A stretch of DNA of 64,000 nucleotides. Origin: an uncultured Lachnospiraceae bacterium. GTDB lineage: Bacteria > Bacillota > Clostridia > Lachnospirales > Lachnospiraceae. The notes beneath the pieces are model-generated. The model had not been told where the DNA came from and did not search any database. It was given only the letters and a program-made list of their open reading frames with translations. Location of the stretch: the NCBI GenBank assembly GCA_944376125.1, contig CALWBQ010000039.1:62001-126000 (forward strand). The letters run 5' to 3'. The translations under genes and the position numbers were made by a program. Positions 52,679-61,456 of this stretch are shown one piece after another (positions within the stretch are counted from its first letter, which is position 1; each line of letters starts with the position of its first letter).

Positions 52679-53029
52679 ATGGATATCGACTTTATTCGAA
52701 AACGGATCACAGAACTGCGCCTGGCCAAAGACTGTTCAGAATATCAGGTCAGTCTGGATCTGGGCTATAGTAAAGGGTATATTCAGAGCATCACATCCGG
52801 CCATTCCCTGCCTTCCATCCGGTCTCTTCTGGATATCTGCAACTATTTTAACATCACTCCAGCAGAATTTTTTGATGAAGAAACACCGCTGGATTCTCCT
52901 ATCATCCGCCAGCTTGTGAAAGATCTCAGGGTGCTCCCCGCCGAGGACCTTCAAACGATTCTGGAAATTACAGAACGATTTAAATATTACAGAGAACAAA
53001 AAAGCCGCCCTTCCGGAAAAGGCGGCTGA
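52679..53029 (+). CDS. XRE family helix-turn-helix regulator
   Basis: 116 residues. HTH at about 5-62 (FIRKRITELRLAKDCSEYQVSLDLGYSKGYIQSITSGHSLPSIRSLLDICNYFNITPAEFF), then a helical tail (LVKDLRVLPAEDLQTILEITERFKYY). No protease domain, so a Cro/CI-type repressor. Start at 52679 with AAGGAGG upstream. Its 3' end encodes the stem of a terminator that serves the opposite azlCD operon. Confidence 0.87.
   Translation: MDIDFIRKRITELRLAKDCSEYQVSLDLGYSKGYIQSITSGHSLPSIRSLLDICNYFNITPAEFFDEETPLDSPIIRQLVKDLRVLPAEDLQTILEITERFKYYREQKSRPSGKGG
53000..53027 (-). terminator. Terminator of azlCD, embedded in the XRE gene 3' end
   Basis: AGCCGCC/GGCGGCT stem at about 53003-53027 with an A-run on its plus-strand 5' side (AAAAAA), which becomes a U-run for minus-strand transcripts coming from azlD (stop 53074). 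It overlaps the last codons of the XRE gene. Confidence 0.75.
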
Positions 53030-53073
53030 TATGATATCCAAAGTCTGGCTTTCGGCGTCCGTATCTGGCAGGA

Positions 53074-53394
53074 TCAAAATACTGCTTGAACCAGGAACAT
53101 ATAAAAAACAGTTCCGATGCCGATGCTCAGCAGGGAATTTCTTTTCCAGCAATGGAGGGCGGCAACTGCCGCAACTGCCAGAATTTCAGGCAGGCCGTGG
53201 GATGGCCCTAAAAAATTTACTCCTTTTAAACAGTACACAACCAAAAGCCCCATAGCTGCATATGGAAGGGTTTTCCCCAGATATTCCAGGTAGCGGGGCT
53301 TTTCTTTTCCCGCTGGAAACAGGATAAACGGCAGAAACCGCGTGATTAGAGTTCCGGCCGCCATAGCCGCCACGATCATCCATTCTCTCTGCAT
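53074..53394 (-). CDS. azlD: AzlD family branched-chain amino acid export subunit
   Basis: 106 residues with about four membrane helices: AAGTLITRFLPFILFPAGK near the start and YLGKTLPYAAMGLLVVYCL in the middle. Small partner of AzlC in the LIV-E exporter family. Overlaps azlC by 19 bp, indicating coupling. Confidence 0.9.
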   Translation of the reverse strand: MQREWMIVAAMAAGTLITRFLPFILFPAGKEKPRYLEYLGKTLPYAAMGLLVVYCLKGVNFLGPSHGLPEILAVAAVAALHCWKRNSLLSIGIGTVFYMFLVQAVF

Positions 53395-54095
53395 GCTGTT
53401 TCCACCTTCTTTCTATCTGTCCTTTCTAATCCTACAATCACTGCCAGAATTCCCGCCATCGCCGGGATGATAAAGGCATCTGCCCCAAAGACTGCCAGGC
53501 AGGCGGCTGAAACCAGCAGGCCGGTTAAGGCCGGCCGGTGGTCTTTTTGCGTAAGCCACTGGTCAGTAAAGATTACCACAAACAATGCTGTCAGCGCAAA
53601 ATCCAGTCCTTCTGTGTTGAATGTGAGAAAGCCTCCTGCCAGGCATCCAATAACACTTCCAGCCACCCAGTATATCTGATCTAAAAACGAAATCCAGAAA
53701 TACACTGCAACCCTGTTCATCCCTTCAGGCGGCCCTTCGCTGCAGATGACAGAGAAGGTCTCATCGGTCAAAGCAAAGATTAAATAAGGCTTGTATCCTT
53801 TTATGCCCCGGTACTTTTCGAGAACCGAGAGGCCGTAAAACAGATGACGGGCATTGATCATAAGAGACATCGCCAGCGCATACAAAGGGTGGACGGCGGC
53901 AGCCAGCAGAGAGACTCCTGCATACTGAAGACTTCCGGCATAGACAAATACGCTGATGGCCAGTGTCCAGACCAGCCCGAAACCATTAACCTTCATCAGG
54001 ATTCCATATGCTGCCCCCAAAAACAAATAGCCCACCAGAACAGGCACAGTTTTCGGGAAAGCATACCGAAACGCGGAACAATCATTCTTTTCCAT
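53376..54095 (-). CDS. azlC: AzlC family branched-chain amino acid exporter, large subunit
   Basis: 239 residues, about seven or eight helices. PVLVGYLFLGAAYGILMKVNGFG and FVYAGSLQYAGVSLLAAAVHPLYALAMSLMINARHLFYGLS are hallmark AzlC segments, and FALTDETFSV is present. With AzlD it exports branched-chain amino acids or analogues. Start at 54095; divergent from the radical SAM gene across 138 bp. Confidence 0.92.
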   Translation of the reverse strand: MEKNDCSAFRYAFPKTVPVLVGYLFLGAAYGILMKVNGFGLVWTLAISVFVYAGSLQYAGVSLLAAAVHPLYALAMSLMINARHLFYGLSVLEKYRGIKGYKPYLIFALTDETFSVICSEGPPEGMNRVAVYFWISFLDQIYWVAGSVIGCLAGGFLTFNTEGLDFALTALFVVIFTDQWLTQKDHRPALTGLLVSAACLAVFGADAFIIPAMAGILAVIVGLERTDRKKVETACRENG

Positions 54096-54233
54096 ATCTT
54101 CTTTCCTTCCTCTTGTAGCGCAAAAATTCTCTTTGTGCTATACTTAGCGTCAGCGCATACCTGCGCTGTGCCAGCGGCACAGTTCGCCGGCATATCAACC
54201 GATTCATTTTAAACGCTTCTGGAGGAAATGTCA

Positions 54234-55142
54234 ATGGATTACACCTGCTGCACCCTTTGTCCCCGCATGTGCCGGGTTGACCGCACCCGCCGCACCGGTT
54301 ACTGCGGCTGTTCTTCTGTCCTGACAGCAGCTAGAGCAGCCCTGCACCGCTGGGAGGAACCCTGCATCAGCGGAAACGGTGCCGGAGGCAGCGGTACTGT
54401 ATTTTTTTCTGGCTGTACTCTCCGCTGCTGTTTCTGCCAAAATCATCAGATCAGCAGCGGCCATTTTGGAAAGCCCCTCACCGCTGAACATCTGGCTTCC
54501 GTCTTTCTCCGGCTGGAAGACCAGGGAGCGTTCAACATTAACCTGGTCACGCCTACCCAATATCTCCCGGACATCATAAAAGCCCTTGATCTGGTTCGCC
54601 ACAAGCTCTCTATCCCCGTGGTTTACAACAGCGGCGGCTACGAGCGGGTGGAAACCCTTAAAAAGCTGGAAGGTTATGTGGACATCTATCTGCCGGATCT
54701 GAAATATTTCGATCCCGCACTGTCCTCCAAATACTCCAACGCCCCTGACTACTTTGAGTTTGCGGCTCCCGCCCTTCAGGAAATGGTTCGCCAGACCGGA
54801 GCGCCCTCGTGGAAAACCGGTTCTTCCCTGCTCGCCCGCGGGACAGTGATTCGCCATATGGTGCTTCCCGGCTGCCGGCAGGACTCCATCCGGCTTCTTC
54901 ATTGGATCAGGGACTCTCTCCCCCCGCACAGCTTTCTCATCAGCCTTTTAAGCCAGTACACACCTTTCTTCCACAGCAGTGATTACCCGGAAATCAACCG
55001 CAGAGTCACTTCCTTTGAGTATGGCAAGGTGGTAGATGCTGCCATTGATCTGGGGCTCACGGAAGGATATATGCAGGAGAAAAGCAGCGCCAAAGAAGAG
55101 TACACCCCTCCGTTCGATCTGGAAGGGCTGAACGATTTTTAG
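54234..55142 (+). CDS. Radical SAM protein, pyruvate-formate lyase-activating enzyme-like
   Basis: 302 residues. An N-terminal Cys-rich segment (CCTLCPRMCRVDRTRRTGYCGC) is followed by the cluster motif C-x3-C-x2-C in FSGCTLRCCFCQNHQIS, and GAFNINLVTPTQYLPDI with VVYNSGGYERVETL in the barrel. This is the PflX/YgiQ-neighbour type seen in many clostridia: a [4Fe-4S] SAM enzyme whose partner protein is unknown. ATG at 54234 gives proper spacing to GGAGG; the ATG at 54228 is too close. Confidence 0.88.
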   Translation: MDYTCCTLCPRMCRVDRTRRTGYCGCSSVLTAARAALHRWEEPCISGNGAGGSGTVFFSGCTLRCCFCQNHQISSGHFGKPLTAEHLASVFLRLEDQGAFNINLVTPTQYLPDIIKALDLVRHKLSIPVVYNSGGYERVETLKKLEGYVDIYLPDLKYFDPALSSKYSNAPDYFEFAAPALQEMVRQTGAPSWKTGSSLLARGTVIRHMVLPGCRQDSIRLLHWIRDSLPPHSFLISLLSQYTPFFHSSDYPEINRRVTSFEYGKVVDAAIDLGLTEGYMQEKSSAKEEYTPPFDLEGLNDF

Positions 55143-55231
55143 TTCACCGCCGGTACCTCTCATGGTGATCAAAGTCTTTGTCACTGGACTAGGTGTCTTT
55201 AGCTCACTGACGATCAAACAAGAATTCTTCT

Positions 55232-55780
55232 TTAATAATTGATTCCCGCTATCCCCAGTTTGCCATCGCGCACATTGAATATAATATTGGCCGTTCCCCC
55301 GTCCGACAGCACAAATCCTGCCATGCTGGGCGTCAGGGCATTCTCATCTGCCGCCCCAACAGAATCTACCAGCTCCTGGGTAAAGATCTTATCCGCTCCC
55401 AGAGCAATCATATCTTCGCGGTTCTCAACCGTCACACTCCCTTCCGGGAAACCTACATAGACAGGGTAAGTCGTAAGGTCTGCCAGCTTTTCCAGATCCT
55501 TTTCTGCGACAGCAGCCTTCACCTGTCTGCCGAATGCCGCAGCGTCCTCGGCGCTGACTGCAAAATTGTCCTCATAATTTTTTGATGCGGTCTCCTCCTG
55601 GGCAGCCTCCTGTTCTGTCTCAGGAGCCGTGGTCTCCTGAGACACGGCTGTGGTCTCTGCAGCTTCTGTCTCCTGGGCAGCCGATGCCGTCTCCGTCCCC
55701 TGCTGTCCGTCCGAGCTGCATCCCGTCGCCAAAACCATCGCTGCCGCTGCTGCTAATATTGCTTTTCTCATTTTCATCAT
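55232..55780 (-). CDS. Small lipoprotein of unknown function (sigma/anti-sigma operon)
   Basis: 182 residues. Signal peptide with lipobox LATGC (Cys about 21), a low-complexity acidic Thr/Ala/Glu linker (about 25-65), then a globular domain with AAAFGRQVKAAVAEKDLEKLADLTTYPVYVGFPEG, likely an NTF2-like or DUF3887-type fold. Last gene after the sigma and anti-sigma genes (63 bp from the latter), so likely exported in the same envelope response. No catalytic motif recognised. Confidence 0.8.
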   Translation of the reverse strand: MMKMRKAILAAAAAMVLATGCSSDGQQGTETASAAQETEAAETTAVSQETTAPETEQEAAQEETASKNYEDNFAVSAEDAAAFGRQVKAAVAEKDLEKLADLTTYPVYVGFPEGSVTVENREDMIALGADKIFTQELVDSVGAADENALTPSMAGFVLSDGGTANIIFNVRDGKLGIAGINY

Positions 55781-55843
55781 TCTTTTCCTCTCCTTCTGTT
55801 TTTATATCCATACGCCTCTTTCATCGGCGCATCTTGCATTACT

Positions 55844-56698
55844 TTAGCTCTCCTTTTGCCGGTTGATCTCGAATTCCTGCTGTCCTTCACTCCCCGGAGC
55901 GATCTCATATTTTTCAAATACAATCACCGGGTTTCCCGCTTCATTCAGATAAAAAGGCGTTTCCTCCGTGATTCCTGTAAAATCATCCCAGTAATTTCCT
56001 CCGTTTTCTTCCATCTGGCTTCGGATGCTCTCATCTGCAATCTCCCGGTAATGTTCCCCCAGAATGTCCTCCAGCGTCACCAGTTTTCCCTGTTTTAGGT
56101 CAAAATTATAGTACCGTGTCTCACTGTAAGCGCTGCTCCAGTTCTCCGTTCCCATGATTGCCAGGGACAGGTATTCATCCGTCTGGGATTTGACTTCATA
56201 CCAGACTCTGATCTCAATATTGTGGGCTGCCCATTCTTCCTTAGTCCCTCCGGTGTCCAAAAATGCCTTCCTGTACTCCTCCGCTCTGGTTTTTGCCTCC
56301 TGGGCGTACTGCTGGCAAAGATTCAGGATCTCTTCATTTACAGACTGTTCCAGGCCATTCATATCCTCTGAGATCATCTCGATTGTCGGAATCTCCACTG
56401 AAATTTTCAGATCATCCTCTTCCGTCTCATAGGAGCGGAAAGTGAGGACCCGCGCCACCGGCCCAATCACCGGAAGTTTCCCGGCGCCTTCTGCAAAAGC
56501 CGTACTGGTATTCAATGCTGCGGTAAACAGAACAGCGACAGCAGCGGCGGCGGCTGTTCCATGCTGAACTCTTCTCCGAAAGGCCAAAATCTTTCTCCTC
56601 CCATTCATTCTCCCGATCTCCCTCTGAACCCGCTCAGACAGCTCATCCGGAATGGCGATCTCATCATACTTTCTCTTGGCTTCCTCCATAGACCTCAT
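55844..56698 (-). CDS. RsiV-like anti-sigma factor (DUF3298 domain)
   Basis: 284 residues. A cytoplasmic N-terminal segment (about 1-45, IPDELSERVQREIGRM) is expected to bind the sigma factor, one membrane helix follows at about 48-68, then an extracellular DUF4163/DUF3298-like domain (SYETEEDDLKISVEIPTIE, YYNFDLKQGKLVTLEDILGEHYREIADESIRSQM). RsiV in Bacillus binds lysozyme and is degraded to free SigV. Overlaps the sigma gene by 4 bp. Confidence 0.9.
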   Translation of the reverse strand: MRSMEEAKRKYDEIAIPDELSERVQREIGRMNGRRKILAFRRRVQHGTAAAAAVAVLFTAALNTSTAFAEGAGKLPVIGPVARVLTFRSYETEEDDLKISVEIPTIEMISEDMNGLEQSVNEEILNLCQQYAQEAKTRAEEYRKAFLDTGGTKEEWAAHNIEIRVWYEVKSQTDEYLSLAIMGTENWSSAYSETRYYNFDLKQGKLVTLEDILGEHYREIADESIRSQMEENGGNYWDDFTGITEETPFYLNEAGNPVIVFEKYEIAPGSEGQQEFEINRQKES

Positions 56699-57183
56699 AT
56701 CTCCACCTCCTGAATCTCCACTTTCAACAGTTTCAGACCGCGGTAAAGTTTTGCTTTTACCGTATTCAGATTCAATTCTGTAATCTGAGCAATCTCCTTT
56801 AATGACAACTCTTCAAAAAAACGAAGTTTTATGATCTCCTGAGTAACCGCATCCAGCCTGTTGATATGGGAATATAAATCATCCTGGATTTCAAATCCTT
56901 TCTCTTCATAAGGAAGATCTTCCATTTCTCCCGAATTTCCTGCTATTTTCTTTCTCTCTTTTAAAATCTTCAGACTCTCATTGACCAAAATCCGGTAAAA
57001 CCAGGTCTTGACCGCCTCCTCATTTCTGATCTGGCCGCAGTGTTCCAATGCCCTGCAGACCGAGTTCTGAACCGCATCTAGTGCATCCTCCTGATTTTGG
57101 ACATAACTAAATGCCAGGCGGTAAAATTGATTCTGATTTTCAACAATATAGTCTGCTATCTTGTCGTACAGATCCCGCTTCAT
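56695..57183 (-). CDS. ECF RNA polymerase sigma factor (SigV-like)
   Basis: 162 residues. Region 2 at about 14-80 (FYRLAFSYVQNQEDALDAVQNSVCRAL, KTWFYRILVNESLKILK) and region 4 at about 108-155 (LRFFEELSLKEIAQITELNLNTVKAKLYRGL). Paired with the RsiV-like anti-sigma by an ATGA overlap, so it is a typical envelope-stress ECF unit. Start at 57183. Confidence 0.92.
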   Translation of the reverse strand: MKRDLYDKIADYIVENQNQFYRLAFSYVQNQEDALDAVQNSVCRALEHCGQIRNEEAVKTWFYRILVNESLKILKERKKIAGNSGEMEDLPYEEKGFEIQDDLYSHINRLDAVTQEIIKLRFFEELSLKEIAQITELNLNTVKAKLYRGLKLLKVEIQEVEI

Positions 57184-57296
57184 TCTGTTTTCCCCTCAAA
57201 CTCTGTTTTTTCTTTCTGTCTTATAGATCGCTCAGCCCCCCTAAAAGTTGCAGAGAGAAGATTCTGATGAAAAATTTTTTATGAGCCAAAAAAATA

Positions 57297-57325
57297 TTGG
57301 CAAAAATGGAATCCTATGATATAAT
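57297..57325 (+). promoter_or_regulatory. Promoter of tRNA-Val
   Basis: TTGGCA (57297-57302), 17-bp spacer and TATAAT (57320-57325), ending 17 bp before the tRNA 5' end. Confidence 0.8.
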
Positions 57326-57342
57326 AATCTAGCATTGCATTT

Positions 57343-57415
57343 GGAGATATAGCTCAGCTGGGAGAGCATTTGCTTGACGTGCAAAGGGTCACAGGTTCGA
57401 GTCCTGCTATCTCCA
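57343..57415 (+). tRNA. tRNA-Val (anticodon GAC)
   Basis: 73 nt, complete cloverleaf. Acceptor GGAGATA (57343-57349) / TATCTCC (57408-57414) with discriminator A, D-arm AGCTC...GAGC, anticodon stem TTTGC/GCAAA around loop TTGACGT with GAC at 57376-57378, and T-arm containing GGTTCGAGTCC. CCA is not encoded. Flanked by a strong promoter and a terminator, so a single-gene unit. Confidence 0.96.
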
Positions 57416-57422
57416 CTTCTTA

Positions 57423-57457
57423 GAAAGCCTTGTGAAATCGGGAAAGGCTTTCATTTT
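57423..57457 (+). terminator. Terminator after tRNA-Val
   Basis: GAAAGCCTT (57423-57431) / AAGGCTTTC (57444-57452), 12-nt loop, followed by ATTTT. Eight bases after the tRNA end. The remaining gap to 57626 shows nothing else that I can support. Confidence 0.8.
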
Positions 57458-57625
57458 ATATTGATAAGAAAATATTCACATCAACTTTTTGCAGCATTGA
57501 CAGACAGCGTGTGTCAGGGCCATCGGTTTAGCCGGTGGCCTGTACTGTTTCTATAAGAGACTGCTGCGCTTAAAAAATTTAATTTAGGATGCATCTCAAC
57601 ACGTTCCGAGCAAGCAAGAAGCGGC

Positions 57626-59902
57626 CTATTCGGCCGCTTCTCTGATTTCCACCCCTTCGTAGAAAAATTCCAGGATATCTTTATAGTCTTTCCCTTCTTT
57701 CGCCATTCCCTGGGCACCATTTTGACTCATCCCCACGCCGTGACCGTAACCGCCTCCATAAATATGGAATCTCAAAACACCGTCTGGGCCGGTCCTGGGC
57801 TCAATGGCAATGTAGGCGCTGGGCAGAATGGAAAAACCGCTCTGGGTCTGCCCATCTTTTCTGGTGATTTCCATATCCGAACTTCCCAGTACATTCCGAA
57901 TCTCTGTCTGCCCGTTCAGTTCCCTTGAGCCGTCCGTCCCGCTGATGGTCACCAGCTTGGCGATGCCTCCGGGGCCTCTCTCATTGACCTCCAGATTTGT
58001 AACCGTCCCGATGCCGCTGACTCTGGCCGTCAGCTCCTCCGCTGTAATCTCTGCCTCCCAGCGGTACATCGGATAGCTCTGATCGTAGGCGGGATAATCT
58101 TTATTTTTAATAAATTCCGAAAAGGCTTCGTTGCTGGAGAGATTCAGCGTCTCTTTCCGGTCCCGCAGCTCGGCTGCCTTCAGATAAGGCGTGGAAGATC
58201 CGTCGGTTCCCCAGGCGCTCCCATCTGTAGTATGCCCGCAGGAAGTAGAAAAATAAAATGCTTCTATCGCCCTTCCGCTGTAAAACATCATCTGTCCATA
58301 TGTGGCATTCACTGCCTCAGACGCCCGGGCAGATTCCTCTGTATTGTTGTAAACCTGAAAGCTGGTGCTGTCGTCTACATGAGCCCCGTACTGGCTGTAG
58401 CTGTTTCCCAGAATCTGCCTGTAGGCATATGTCCGTGCACAGACTGCCTGAGCTTTCAGTGCTTCCAGCTCATAGCTCCCCGGCATCTCACTGGGCACTA
58501 CCTTTTTTAAGTAATCCTCCAAATACAGATCATTTACCAGGGTCAGGCCGCCTTCTTCCTCCTTGATCTCCAGGGTCCCTGAATAAGCTGGTGTCCCCTG
58601 GGATCGGGAGATGGATGTGATCTGGATCGATCCGCTTTCCTCTATCGGCGTCACCGCCATGCGGCCGTCCTTCAGATACCGGCTCCCAGGCTCGATCGTC
58701 AGACTTTCCCCGCTTCCGATCTCATCCTGCTTTTCCCCAGTTTCCCCATAAGTGATCACAGCGTCTCCCTGAAAGGTAAGGGTCACGGAAGGATGGAAAA
58801 CTGACTGAAAACCTGTTGTCATCAGGAGAACCCGGATCCGCTTGGCATCAAATTCCCGGGTTGTCAGGGCCGCACACAGCTTCCCCTTAGCTGTTACAAA
58901 TTCCTGCAAATCGTATCCCACCAGAATGTCCGACAGATCCTGCTCCTCAAATTCCCCATAGACCTTATATACCCGGAAATTTCTGTCCAACGGGATTTCC
59001 CCGTACCCCTCAATTTCAATCGAATCCTCTTTGACAGCTAAAACCTTTCCGGAAATCGTATCGGTCTTCAAAGAAATTTTTACCAGCTCCCCCTGGTTCA
59101 CTTCCAAATCTACCAGATGGTTCTGAAAACTCTCAGCATCTTTCACGCCTTCCGAGGAAAAGGTACGGATGACGGAACCCAGGTGAACTTCAAAGACTCC
59201 GCCCTCGCTGGCATCCAGCCAGACATTTTCATACACGATATCCTCTGAGACAAGCTCCCTCACAGCGATCATCTCGTCCTGCCGCACCATAATCCTGATC
59301 TCACAGTCAATATACTGATCCAAAGCCAGACCTTCAAAGCGGAAATCACCCTCACTGGTATACGCTGTCCAGCTCTCAGACGGCCGAATATTGGACGGCG
59401 TTCCATATAACAGTACATCCAAAGTCTGAACGCCGTCGGGATCTCCCACTGCATCTACCATCTGGTCATAGAGTGTCCACCAGTCCTCTTCCGGGTAAGC
59501 ATCTTTCCTGTTTCTCTGCACCATGCCGGCAGAGGAGGCCAGGCGCTTCGAGATCGCCCCCGCTATGTAATCCGCCTCCTCATAAGTCAGCTCTTGCTGA
59601 GCAGCCTGGGCTGTAGGCGCCGTAAGCTCTTCTGACAGGATTCCCTTGTCATACAGATAATCCATGTATGGAACGTACCAGTTATTCTGTTCCTTCTGTG
59701 AAAAATGAGAGGTTCCCGCCTCGTTCTCATATTCCTGAATTGCCTCTCTGGAATCCAGCAGCAGGGCGGCCGCCTTAGCCGCCCTCGCTCTGGTAAGCCC
59801 CTCCGCCTTCCGGTCCGGCTCCAGAACCACAATAATCACCATCAACGTAAAGACCAGGGCAAGGATCCCTACCACTCTGATTATGAATGATTTCTTGCTC
59901 AT
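57626..59902 (-). CDS. SpoIID/LytB-domain protein with a long N-terminal region
   Basis: 758 residues. Membrane anchor at about 8-28, then about 440 residues of unrecognised region (including an S-layer-like WYVPYMDYLYDKGIL segment). The SpoIID domain follows: YLEDYLKKVVPSEMPGSYELEALKAQAVCARTYAY (catalytic Glu), ATYGQMMFYSGRAIEAFYFSTSCGHTTD and YGGGYGHGVGMSQNGAQGMAKEGKDY. SpoIID is a lytic transglycosylase acting on stem-peptide-free glycan during engulfment; this version is much longer than SpoIID (about 340) and may act in vegetative wall remodelling. Follows the AI-2E-type gene by 15 bp. Confidence 0.88.
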   Translation of the reverse strand: MSKKSFIIRVVGILALVFTLMVIIVVLEPDRKAEGLTRARAAKAAALLLDSREAIQEYENEAGTSHFSQKEQNNWYVPYMDYLYDKGILSEELTAPTAQAAQQELTYEEADYIAGAISKRLASSAGMVQRNRKDAYPEEDWWTLYDQMVDAVGDPDGVQTLDVLLYGTPSNIRPSESWTAYTSEGDFRFEGLALDQYIDCEIRIMVRQDEMIAVRELVSEDIVYENVWLDASEGGVFEVHLGSVIRTFSSEGVKDAESFQNHLVDLEVNQGELVKISLKTDTISGKVLAVKEDSIEIEGYGEIPLDRNFRVYKVYGEFEEQDLSDILVGYDLQEFVTAKGKLCAALTTREFDAKRIRVLLMTTGFQSVFHPSVTLTFQGDAVITYGETGEKQDEIGSGESLTIEPGSRYLKDGRMAVTPIEESGSIQITSISRSQGTPAYSGTLEIKEEEGGLTLVNDLYLEDYLKKVVPSEMPGSYELEALKAQAVCARTYAYRQILGNSYSQYGAHVDDSTSFQVYNNTEESARASEAVNATYGQMMFYSGRAIEAFYFSTSCGHTTDGSAWGTDGSSTPYLKAAELRDRKETLNLSSNEAFSEFIKNKDYPAYDQSYPMYRWEAEITAEELTARVSGIGTVTNLEVNERGPGGIAKLVTISGTDGSRELNGQTEIRNVLGSSDMEITRKDGQTQSGFSILPSAYIAIEPRTGPDGVLRFHIYGGGYGHGVGMSQNGAQGMAKEGKDYKDILEFFYEGVEIREAAE

Positions 59903-59917
59903 AAAACCTCACTGTGT

Positions 59918-61156
59918 CTATTTACTGTTCAGTCTGCGAAAACTTTTGTCCTCCTCCACGCTCTCCAGGCCATCGTACTGGGAGGTCTGAATCGGAAGTT
60001 CTTTTTTCTTTAAAAGGCTGTTTATGAAATCACCCATCAGCCGGTAAAATACAGCAAAAATGGGAACACCCACAATCATTCCGACAAATCCCATCAGACC
60101 TCCGAAGAGAAGGATAGAAAAGAGCACCCAAAAGCTGGAAATTCCCGTGGTGTCGCCCAGGATCTTGGGGCCAAGGATATTTCCGTCAAACTGCTGAAGC
60201 AGCAAAATAAAAATCAAGAAATACAGGCATTGGATCGGGCTGACCAGAAGGATGAGCAGTGCACTTGGGATTGCCCCGATAAAGGGGCCAAAAAATGGAA
60301 TGACATTTGTAACGCCCACGATCACGCTGACCAAAAGGATATAGGGCATCTTCATAACAGATAATCCCAAAAAGCAAAGAATTCCTATGATAATGGAATC
60401 TACAATTTTCCCGATAATGAAGCCGCCGAACACATGATGAATATACCGTGCTTCTCCCACGATCCGGTTCGCCCACTTCAGCGAAAAAATCCCATAGATA
60501 ATCTTCTTTGCCAGAGAAACGAATTGATCTTTGATATTCAGAAGGTAGATCATAACGATCACGCCGATTAAGATGTTTTTCATCCAGACCAGCAAACCGA
60601 GAACGCCGCTGGACAAACCGCCGATGAACGTCAGAATTTTATCTATATTCAGTTCCAGAACTCCCCGGGCCCACTCGTACACACGGTTTAAGGCATCCAC
60701 GGCTATAGTGCTTGCCTCCGAGTTCCCGCTGAGCACCTGAGTCAGCCAAGCTGAAAGGTTGCTGATATTCTGGGGGAGGGCATTGATCGCATTTTCGGCG
60801 CTTGCCAGAAGCTCCGGTATCAGCATGGAAAAAAGCCCTGCCACCACTACAATCAAAACAACGGTACTGACCACCGTTGCCAGAGCCTTCGCCAGAGTCC
60901 TGCCTTTCTTTTCGTTCTTGATCCAGGCACCAAAACGGGGCGCCGTCCATGCCACACACCTATTGTAGACAGGTGTCAGCAGATATGCCATCACCGCCCC
61001 ATACACTACTGGAGCCATAATGTCCAGAACCATTGCAATGGCTTCCCTGATGGTGTTTAATTTTATCAAAACAAATGCAAATGCAATACTGGCGGCAATA
61101 ACGGAAAATGCAGTGAGTCCCCAACAGATATAACGGTTAAATTTTTTGCCTTTCAT
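59918..61156 (-). CDS. AI-2E family membrane transporter/permease (PerM/YdbI type)
   Basis: 412 residues, about seven or eight helices. N-terminal pair of helices with IMAPVVYGAVMAYLLTPVYN, a soluble amphipathic middle, then PYILLVSVIVGVTNVIPFFGPFIGAIPSALLILLVSP and FDGNILGPKILGDTTGISSFWVLFSILLFGGLMGF, hallmarks of the family. Despite the name most members are not AI-2 exporters; roles include ion/proton antiport. Start at 61156 with CGGAGG upstream; a 6S-like RNA lies upstream. Confidence 0.92.
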   Translation of the reverse strand: MKGKKFNRYICWGLTAFSVIAASIAFAFVLIKLNTIREAIAMVLDIMAPVVYGAVMAYLLTPVYNRCVAWTAPRFGAWIKNEKKGRTLAKALATVVSTVVLIVVVAGLFSMLIPELLASAENAINALPQNISNLSAWLTQVLSGNSEASTIAVDALNRVYEWARGVLELNIDKILTFIGGLSSGVLGLLVWMKNILIGVIVMIYLLNIKDQFVSLAKKIIYGIFSLKWANRIVGEARYIHHVFGGFIIGKIVDSIIIGILCFLGLSVMKMPYILLVSVIVGVTNVIPFFGPFIGAIPSALLILLVSPIQCLYFLIFILLLQQFDGNILGPKILGDTTGISSFWVLFSILLFGGLMGFVGMIVGVPIFAVFYRLMGDFINSLLKKKELPIQTSQYDGLESVEEDKSFRRLNSK

Positions 61157-61221
61157 GTATCCTCCGAAGTAGTATTTGAGATGCCAAACGCTTGAATTTC
61201 CAGCATCATCTATATGTAGAT

Positions 61222-61245
61222 AAAGCAGCGATTGCTCGCTGCTTT
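61222..61245. terminator. Hairpin terminator after the 6S-like RNA
   Basis: Perfect 10-bp stem AAAGCAGCGA (61222-61231) / TCGCTGCTTT (61236-61245), loop TTGC. Ends the minus-strand RNA about 65 bp before the AI-2E-type gene start. Symmetric A/T flanks would allow use in both directions. Confidence 0.75.
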
Positions 61246-61450
61246 TCTCTTCTGCAACCCCAAAATGCCGTTTCTTACTAATTGACCCCTAGCAAAGCTA
61301 GGTGGGCAACCTCACTCAGGTTTCTGCCATCCACTCAGAGGAGGCCCGGCATCCGCCTGAAAATATTGGAATCCCGATGTCATAGTGTAGGTTCAAATAA
61401 AGTAAGAGTGTCGAACATTCCAGGTGTTACAGGTTCACATAATTTTTACA
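61246..61450 (-). ncRNA. ssrS: Candidate 6S RNA
   Basis: About 200 nt between a strong promoter and a terminator, folding as one long rod typical of 6S RNA. Nested helices: CTGTAAC/GTTGCAG (61432-61426 with 61258-61252), AATG/CATT (61419-61416 with 61267-61264), TCTTACT/AGTAAGA (61407-61401 with 61279-61273), and TTGAACC/GGGTCAA, six of seven pairs (61396-61390 with 61288-61282). A terminal part includes CCTAGC/GCTAGG (61302-61297 with 61293-61288) and GGGC/GCCC pairing. The small symmetric internal loops between helices match the 6S bubble layout. 6S RNA binds the housekeeping RNA polymerase holoenzyme. Apart from this RNA, the 61157-61586 gap holds nothing else recognised. Confidence 0.6.
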
Positions 61451-61456
61451 TATGTT

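Noticed and set aside
57374..57556. Plus-strand open frame overlapping the tRNA
   Set aside because: Begins inside tRNA-Val and crosses its terminator.
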